Shown: positions 33,868 to 37,954 of the stretch, in pieces
How the letters are laid out: every line of letters starts with the position of its first letter
Numbering within the stretch: the stretch's first letter is position 1
Notes under the pieces: generated by a model
Told to the model about the DNA's origin: nothing
The model's input: the letters and a program-made list of their open reading frames with translations, nothing else
The model's database searches: none
NCBI GenBank assembly: GCA_030693155.1
Contig: JAUYBJ010000093.1
Coordinates: 1 to 37,954 of the forward strand
Direction of reading: 5' to 3'
DNA: 37,954 nt
From: Methylococcales bacterium
GTDB taxonomy: Bacteria; Pseudomonadota; Gammaproteobacteria; Methylococcales; Methylomonadaceae
Position numbers and translations under genes: made by a program

Positions 33868-36800
33868 TTAATCGTGCAGCGCGTTCCACACAGGCTGTAA
33901 TAATTCCTGACATTGTTGTTCAAAATCCCCATTCAATAGCAAATCCAGATCCGCCACATTACCGAACAGGCGTTTCAGTTCAGGTTCAAAATCCTGCCCA
34001 ATCGCATACAATAACCGTTCTTTTGCTTTATCCAGTGGCGATACTGTGGCTCTTTTACTCCGCGCTTGTTGAATATAGGCAAACGCCGCTTCGACAAAAA
34101 ACGCATTCGGTTGTTGCAGTCCTTGTTGATAAATCGCCAACCATGCCAACAACTGTTTGCTATCGGTGACATTGGGCGATAACACCAGATTTTTATCTTT
34201 GCTCAGCAAGTGGGTGTCATGCGGCTCAACATGATGGCTGATGAGATTATGCAATAACGCCGCCACCAAATCTTTGCCTTTTAAATCCGCATAGCGATAC
34301 AACAAACTGCCGTGTTCATAACGATGACTGAGTTTACCGACCAGCCGATAGGATTCGATTTTTAAATCAATCGGCACATCATCCAGTCGTGCGCCCAATT
34401 GTTTGTCCTTAATTTGTTCGACAAAGGCATTAATCACTTGCTGTTGACGATTAAACGCCAGTTCACCGACCACGCCCGATAACCACACGCCTTTCGCCTG
34501 CATTTTTTGCACCGAGACTTTGCTGCCGCTTAGCTCGGTTTGTATCCAGTCATTATAAATGCTGTAACCGTCCAATTTACCGATAGCAAACGGTTCACGT
34601 TCTTCGGCTTTCGCGCCCTGCTTATTAAAATAAACATCCAGCTGTCGATTGATAAAATAGCGTTGCGGATGACGGAAAAAGCGAAACAAGTCATTAATAT
34701 CAATCACCTGCTCAACATCGGTTTCCAGCGTTCCCGTCCACCAGACATCAAACGACGCTTTAATATCGGCAATCGCCACTGCTGTTTCTAAGTCACTGGT
34801 GGAATAATTAATAAGGTCTGCCGAACTGCCGTCAAAATAACGGCTGCTGAATGCCTGTAACGGTTCTTGAATGGTGGGATTTTTCAGCCCGTAACTGTCT
34901 TTTAATACATCCAGCAATTCACTGATAATCACCGAGGGCGGAATGCGGCTATTTTGACTAATCGACTGCCCGATATAAGTCATAATCAGCCGTTGCCGTG
35001 CGGATAATAGAATCTCTAAAAACTGATAACGGTCATCGGCACGGCGCGAACGGTCGCCTTTTTGATAATGCTGACTGAGTAAATCAAAAGTGGGATTGCG
35101 GTCGATTTTAGGAAATTCGCCGTCATTAATCCCCAGCAAGCCAATGACTTTAAACGGAATCGAGCGCATCGGCAGCATCGAGCAGAACGTCAATTGCCCG
35201 CGCAAAAAACCGTTCGAGGATTTACGCTCAGACACCGCACCTTCCATCCAGCTGACAATCACCTGCAATTCCACGGGGTCGTGATGCACGTCGATGACCT
35301 CGGCAGATAATTCACCGAGTAATTCTTTTAGCTGCTGCATTTCAATCGGGTCAACCTCTATCAACAACTGATCCGCGTAATAATTCAGCTGGCTATGCCA
35401 GTTTTTCAGTGATTTCGCCTGCTTCAAGTCACGACTGGCGCGAAATAACAACGCCATAAATTCACACAACCCGCCCAACGCCGATGCCGACGCGCCTTCA
35501 ATCGCTTTGTAAGGCAGAACGTCATCAACAAAATCTTCATCACTGCCCACCGCGTAACCCATTAACAGCCTGTCGAGCATCGCCTGCCAAGTATTTTCAT
35601 TCAGTTCAGGCAAGCCCAGACTTTTTTTATGCTCTGCGGATTTGCCCCAGCGCACATGAGTGGATTTTATCCAATAGCGGATAAGTTCCAAATCGGCATC
35701 CGATAAACCGAAGCTGGGATAAACCACCGATTGCTCCAGTAAATCCAGCACCGTTTGCCAGCCGAAACGGCTCTGACTGACGCTTAAAAAGCGAATAAAC
35801 GCATCCAGCGCGTGATTGCTCAGACGCACACTGCGGTCGGCAATCGCGTGTTGAATATCGTTGAACACCGCCGTAATAAACGATTCATACTCCTGAATAT
35901 CGGGCGCGATAACCACTATATCGCGCAGTTGCAAAGTCGGGTCTTGCTCCAGCGCGTGTAAGAGCTGATTTTTTAATACTTCCACTTCGCGCATTCTGGA
36001 ATGACAGGCATGAATGCTGATGGAATTATCGGGCGTACACGGTGTGCGTGATGCGACCGCGTTATTTAAAATATCATTTTGCAGGCGTTGCAGATTATTG
36101 AGCGGCGCGGGGCATTCTTCAAAACTTTCCAGTTCCACGGTAAAGGCAATCGCTTCTTCCAGTAAAATCGCCTGAAACTCGCGTCCTTGTTGCCCTAAAG
36201 TCGATAACAACGGATGCCCGACAAAGGCATCCTCGTTAATAATACGCTGGCGTTTGGTGTCGATGTCCGCCCAAAAATCACTGGACGGATTCAGCAAAAA
36301 TAAATGCACTTGGCAATGTTTCGACAGCCCTTCCAGATACTTTAAAAACAGCGGCGGCATGGTATTAACGCCAAAAATACACACCCGCTCAGGCAGTTGC
36401 GCACTGAACGCGCCTTCGTTTGCCGAATTGAGTTTATCTATCACCTGCAACCATAACGACCCCCGATGCTTGGTGCCGATTTGTTGCGTTACTTGCCGCC
36501 ATAACGCCTGTTGCCAGCGTTCCGTCGCGGTGTTGTACAGCAATTTATTCGCTTGCCATAACGCAAGCATATCGGGGCGCATGATTTGATATTGGTCAAA
36601 AATTTTCGCCAATTCGAGTGCCAGTTGATAACGTTTTAAGGCAATCGAATCACCTGCTAAATACTGTTGTAACGGCAATAATTCTTCGCTGTCCAAGTGC
36701 CGTAATAACGCCTCCAACCGCCACAACATCAAATGCCGATCAAACGCAGCATCATTCAAACGGCTGTCAATCTTATCCGCTAGAGAGCTGAAAAACTTGG

Positions 36801-36996
36801 CAGGAAACAAAAAATCATAATTGCTCCACACTTTCAATTCATTGGCTAATTGCTGCGATAACCAGCGTTCCATACCCTGACTTTGAATTAAAAACACCTC
36901 TTTTTCAAACGGCGAACTTAACGGCGCAGAGCTAATCACGGTGGTTAAATGCGCGACCAGATTTTCAGTTTTATTGGAGCTGTGCAGAATGAACAT
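33868..36996 (-). CDS. recC: Exodeoxyribonuclease V gamma subunit
   Basis: This 1042-residue protein begins MFILHSSNKTENLVAHLTTV and continues VFLIQSQGMERWLSQQLANE, a standard RecC start. Later marks include RVCIFGVNTMPPLFLKYLEG, the helicase-like ISIHACHSRMREVEVLKNQL, and FCSMLPMRSIPFKVIGLLGI. RecC is the subunit of RecBCD that splits the strands and recognises Chi; it has no nuclease activity itself. recB and recD are not next to it here: downstream are convergent DUF2934 genes and upstream a divergent membrane protein. Length is near the family norm. Confidence 0.96.
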   Translation of the reverse strand: MFILHSSNKTENLVAHLTTVISSAPLSSPFEKEVFLIQSQGMERWLSQQLANELKVWSNYDFLFPAKFFSSLADKIDSRLNDAAFDRHLMLWRLEALLRHLDSEELLPLQQYLAGDSIALKRYQLALELAKIFDQYQIMRPDMLALWQANKLLYNTATERWQQALWRQVTQQIGTKHRGSLWLQVIDKLNSANEGAFSAQLPERVCIFGVNTMPPLFLKYLEGLSKHCQVHLFLLNPSSDFWADIDTKRQRIINEDAFVGHPLLSTLGQQGREFQAILLEEAIAFTVELESFEECPAPLNNLQRLQNDILNNAVASRTPCTPDNSISIHACHSRMREVEVLKNQLLHALEQDPTLQLRDIVVIAPDIQEYESFITAVFNDIQHAIADRSVRLSNHALDAFIRFLSVSQSRFGWQTVLDLLEQSVVYPSFGLSDADLELIRYWIKSTHVRWGKSAEHKKSLGLPELNENTWQAMLDRLLMGYAVGSDEDFVDDVLPYKAIEGASASALGGLCEFMALLFRASRDLKQAKSLKNWHSQLNYYADQLLIEVDPIEMQQLKELLGELSAEVIDVHHDPVELQVIVSWMEGAVSERKSSNGFLRGQLTFCSMLPMRSIPFKVIGLLGINDGEFPKIDRNPTFDLLSQHYQKGDRSRRADDRYQFLEILLSARQRLIMTYIGQSISQNSRIPPSVIISELLDVLKDSYGLKNPTIQEPLQAFSSRYFDGSSADLINYSTSDLETAVAIADIKASFDVWWTGTLETDVEQVIDINDLFRFFRHPQRYFINRQLDVYFNKQGAKAEEREPFAIGKLDGYSIYNDWIQTELSGSKVSVQKMQAKGVWLSGVVGELAFNRQQQVINAFVEQIKDKQLGARLDDVPIDLKIESYRLVGKLSHRYEHGSLLYRYADLKGKDLVAALLHNLISHHVEPHDTHLLSKDKNLVLSPNVTDSKQLLAWLAIYQQGLQQPNAFFVEAAFAYIQQARSKRATVSPLDKAKERLLYAIGQDFEPELKRLFGNVADLDLLLNGDFEQQCQELLQPVWNALHD

Positions 36997-37075
36997 ATTG
37001 AATGATGCCGCGTCAGGAAGTTAGCGCATTATAATAGCCGACAACAAAGGTATAGCGTAGAGGCGTGTTTGAGTA

Positions 37076-37681
37076 ATGAATAAAATCGGCGTGTGTGTGT
37101 TTTTCTTGGTGTTCATCTGGTCGGGCATTCAGCCGAAAGATTACTTAACGTGGTTCATGGAAATCACCCCTGCCTTAATCGCCGCTGTTGTTTTGTTACT
37201 GACCCGCAATCGCTTTCCACTGACCCGTTTGCTGTATGGCTTGGTACTTAGCCATTGCATTATTCTCATGATAGGCGGGCATTACACCTACGCCGAAGTG
37301 CCATTATTCGATTGGCTGAAAGACAGCGGGCATTTCGAGCGCAACAACTACGACAAAATCGGGCATTTTGCCCAAGGTTTCGTTCCCGCCATTGTCGCCA
37401 GAGAAATCATCATCAGAAAAATCGTGCTGAATCGGCAATGCTGGTTGCCGTTTTTCGTTATCAGTATCTGTCTCGCCATCAGCGCGTGTTACGAACTGAT
37501 TGAATGGTGGGTAGCGTTATTAATCGGACAAAACGCCGATGCTTTTTTAGGCACACAAGGCTATATCTGGGACACGCAATCCGACATGGCTTACGCCTTG
37601 TTAGGCGCAGTGTTGGCGTTGGTGACTTTGTCACAAGTGCATAATCGGGCAATTACAAAATTAACAGTGCATACGGTTTGA
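37076..37681 (+). CDS. DUF2238 (YjdF-like) membrane protein
   Basis: This 201-residue protein has about six hydrophobic helices. DWLKDSGHFERNNYDKIGHF followed by AQGFVPAIVAREI and, later, SACYELIEWWVALLIGQNAD and GYIWDTQSDMAYALLGA are the conserved blocks of DUF2238, as in E. coli YjdF. The conserved Asp, His and Glu residues lie near membrane faces. It is divergent from recC with a 79-bp gap. The family has no proven function. Confidence 0.92.
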   Translation: MNKIGVCVFFLVFIWSGIQPKDYLTWFMEITPALIAAVVLLLTRNRFPLTRLLYGLVLSHCIILMIGGHYTYAEVPLFDWLKDSGHFERNNYDKIGHFAQGFVPAIVAREIIIRKIVLNRQCWLPFFVISICLAISACYELIEWWVALLIGQNADAFLGTQGYIWDTQSDMAYALLGAVLALVTLSQVHNRAITKLTVHTV

Positions 37682-37954
37682 TGTGTGAACGCAGTGGTTT
37701 TATAGTCGTTACATATTAATGACTGTCAATGACTGAGTCCTGTTTGTTATAATATTGTCTCTACAACATAGCTCATACTCTTGATACTTAAGTCTATACG
37801 ATAGCGTAACAAGGATAAGTAGTTAAACAAAAGTAATCTGTTATTCAGTGCCAAAGCCCTCTAAGATGGAAATAACGGAATTTTTTAGATGGCTGTAGCT
37901 GAGATAACAGGATAAAGGCAACCATTCATACTTTATTTTACGCCAGAGAATTTC
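37682..37954. other. Non-coding end of window
   Basis: After the DUF2238 stop, a TATAAT at 37748-37753 with only a weak -35 could start a transcript running out of the window. I see no gene, RNA family or strong repeat in the remaining ~200 bp. Confidence 0.4.

Noticed and set aside
37921-37954. GGCAACCATTC resembling the start of a GEMM c-di-GMP riboswitch
   Set aside because: The conserved downstream half is not seen before the window ends and the match is short; not enough to call a riboswitch.

Overview
The window looks like a chromosomal segment from a gammaproteobacterium. The housekeeping proteins (SecA with a C-terminal SEC-C zinc motif, SpoT with its omega-subunit neighbour, FabI, RecC, GlnK-AmtB, a TSP3-bearing OmpA, YchJ, YjdF-like DUF2238) are all of proteobacterial type and most have a gammaproteobacterial look. 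The many short palindromic repeats, the large NfnB/NfnA-like fusion flavoprotein, the NMT1-GGDEF sensor and the DUF2934 proteins are reminiscent of Thiotrichales (Beggiatoa/Thiothrix-like) or Methylococcales. I cannot decide between these from sequence alone.

Layout. Positions 1-280 hold the 5' end of an IS5-type transposase gene cut by the window edge, followed by a palindromic repeat. Positions 587-2839 hold a NemR-like TetR regulator, a DUF4242 protein and a secreted beta-propeller protein. The tetR promoter and the DUF4242 promoter carry nearly identical 19-bp operator-like sequences. Positions 2845-7488 (minus strand) hold spoT, rpoZ, a small conserved hypothetical gene, pgk and a thioredoxin-fold gene. 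Positions 7579-10484 (plus) hold rimK, a SemiSWEET-like gene, fbp and thpR. Positions 10508-12292 (minus) hold a double cyclic-nucleotide-binding-domain protein, a small lipoprotein-like protein and a DUF502 membrane protein. Then come secA (plus), fabI (minus) and an orphan RND pump (plus).

Positions 20031-26009 (plus) carry a membrane sensor diguanylate cyclase, the glnK-amtB ammonium module and a strongly promoted ompA. Positions 26359-28588 (minus) hold ychJ, a vapBC-type toxin-antitoxin pair and an AT-rich HNH protein whose stop codon runs into what looks like a decayed group II intron domain V. Positions 28670-32401 (minus) encode a 1243-residue iron-sulfur flavoprotein resembling NfnB fused to NfnA. 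After it come a small EexN-like secreted protein, two tandem DUF2934 paralogues, recC (minus) and a DUF2238 membrane protein.

Mobile and repeat content is a main theme. Two copies of one MITE-like element (15450-15568 and 26216-26343) share termini but have different palindromic cores. A different TA-flanked MITE-like element lies at 19779-19889. Several REP-like palindromes fill intergenic gaps, and one related palindrome lies in frame inside the RND pump gene. The best candidates for new biology are the fused Nfn-like flavoprotein with its uncharacterised N-terminal ~300 residues, the TetR/DUF4242/beta-propeller regulon, and the DUF2934 protein carrying a Rho_N/SAP-like segment and a Cys4 motif.
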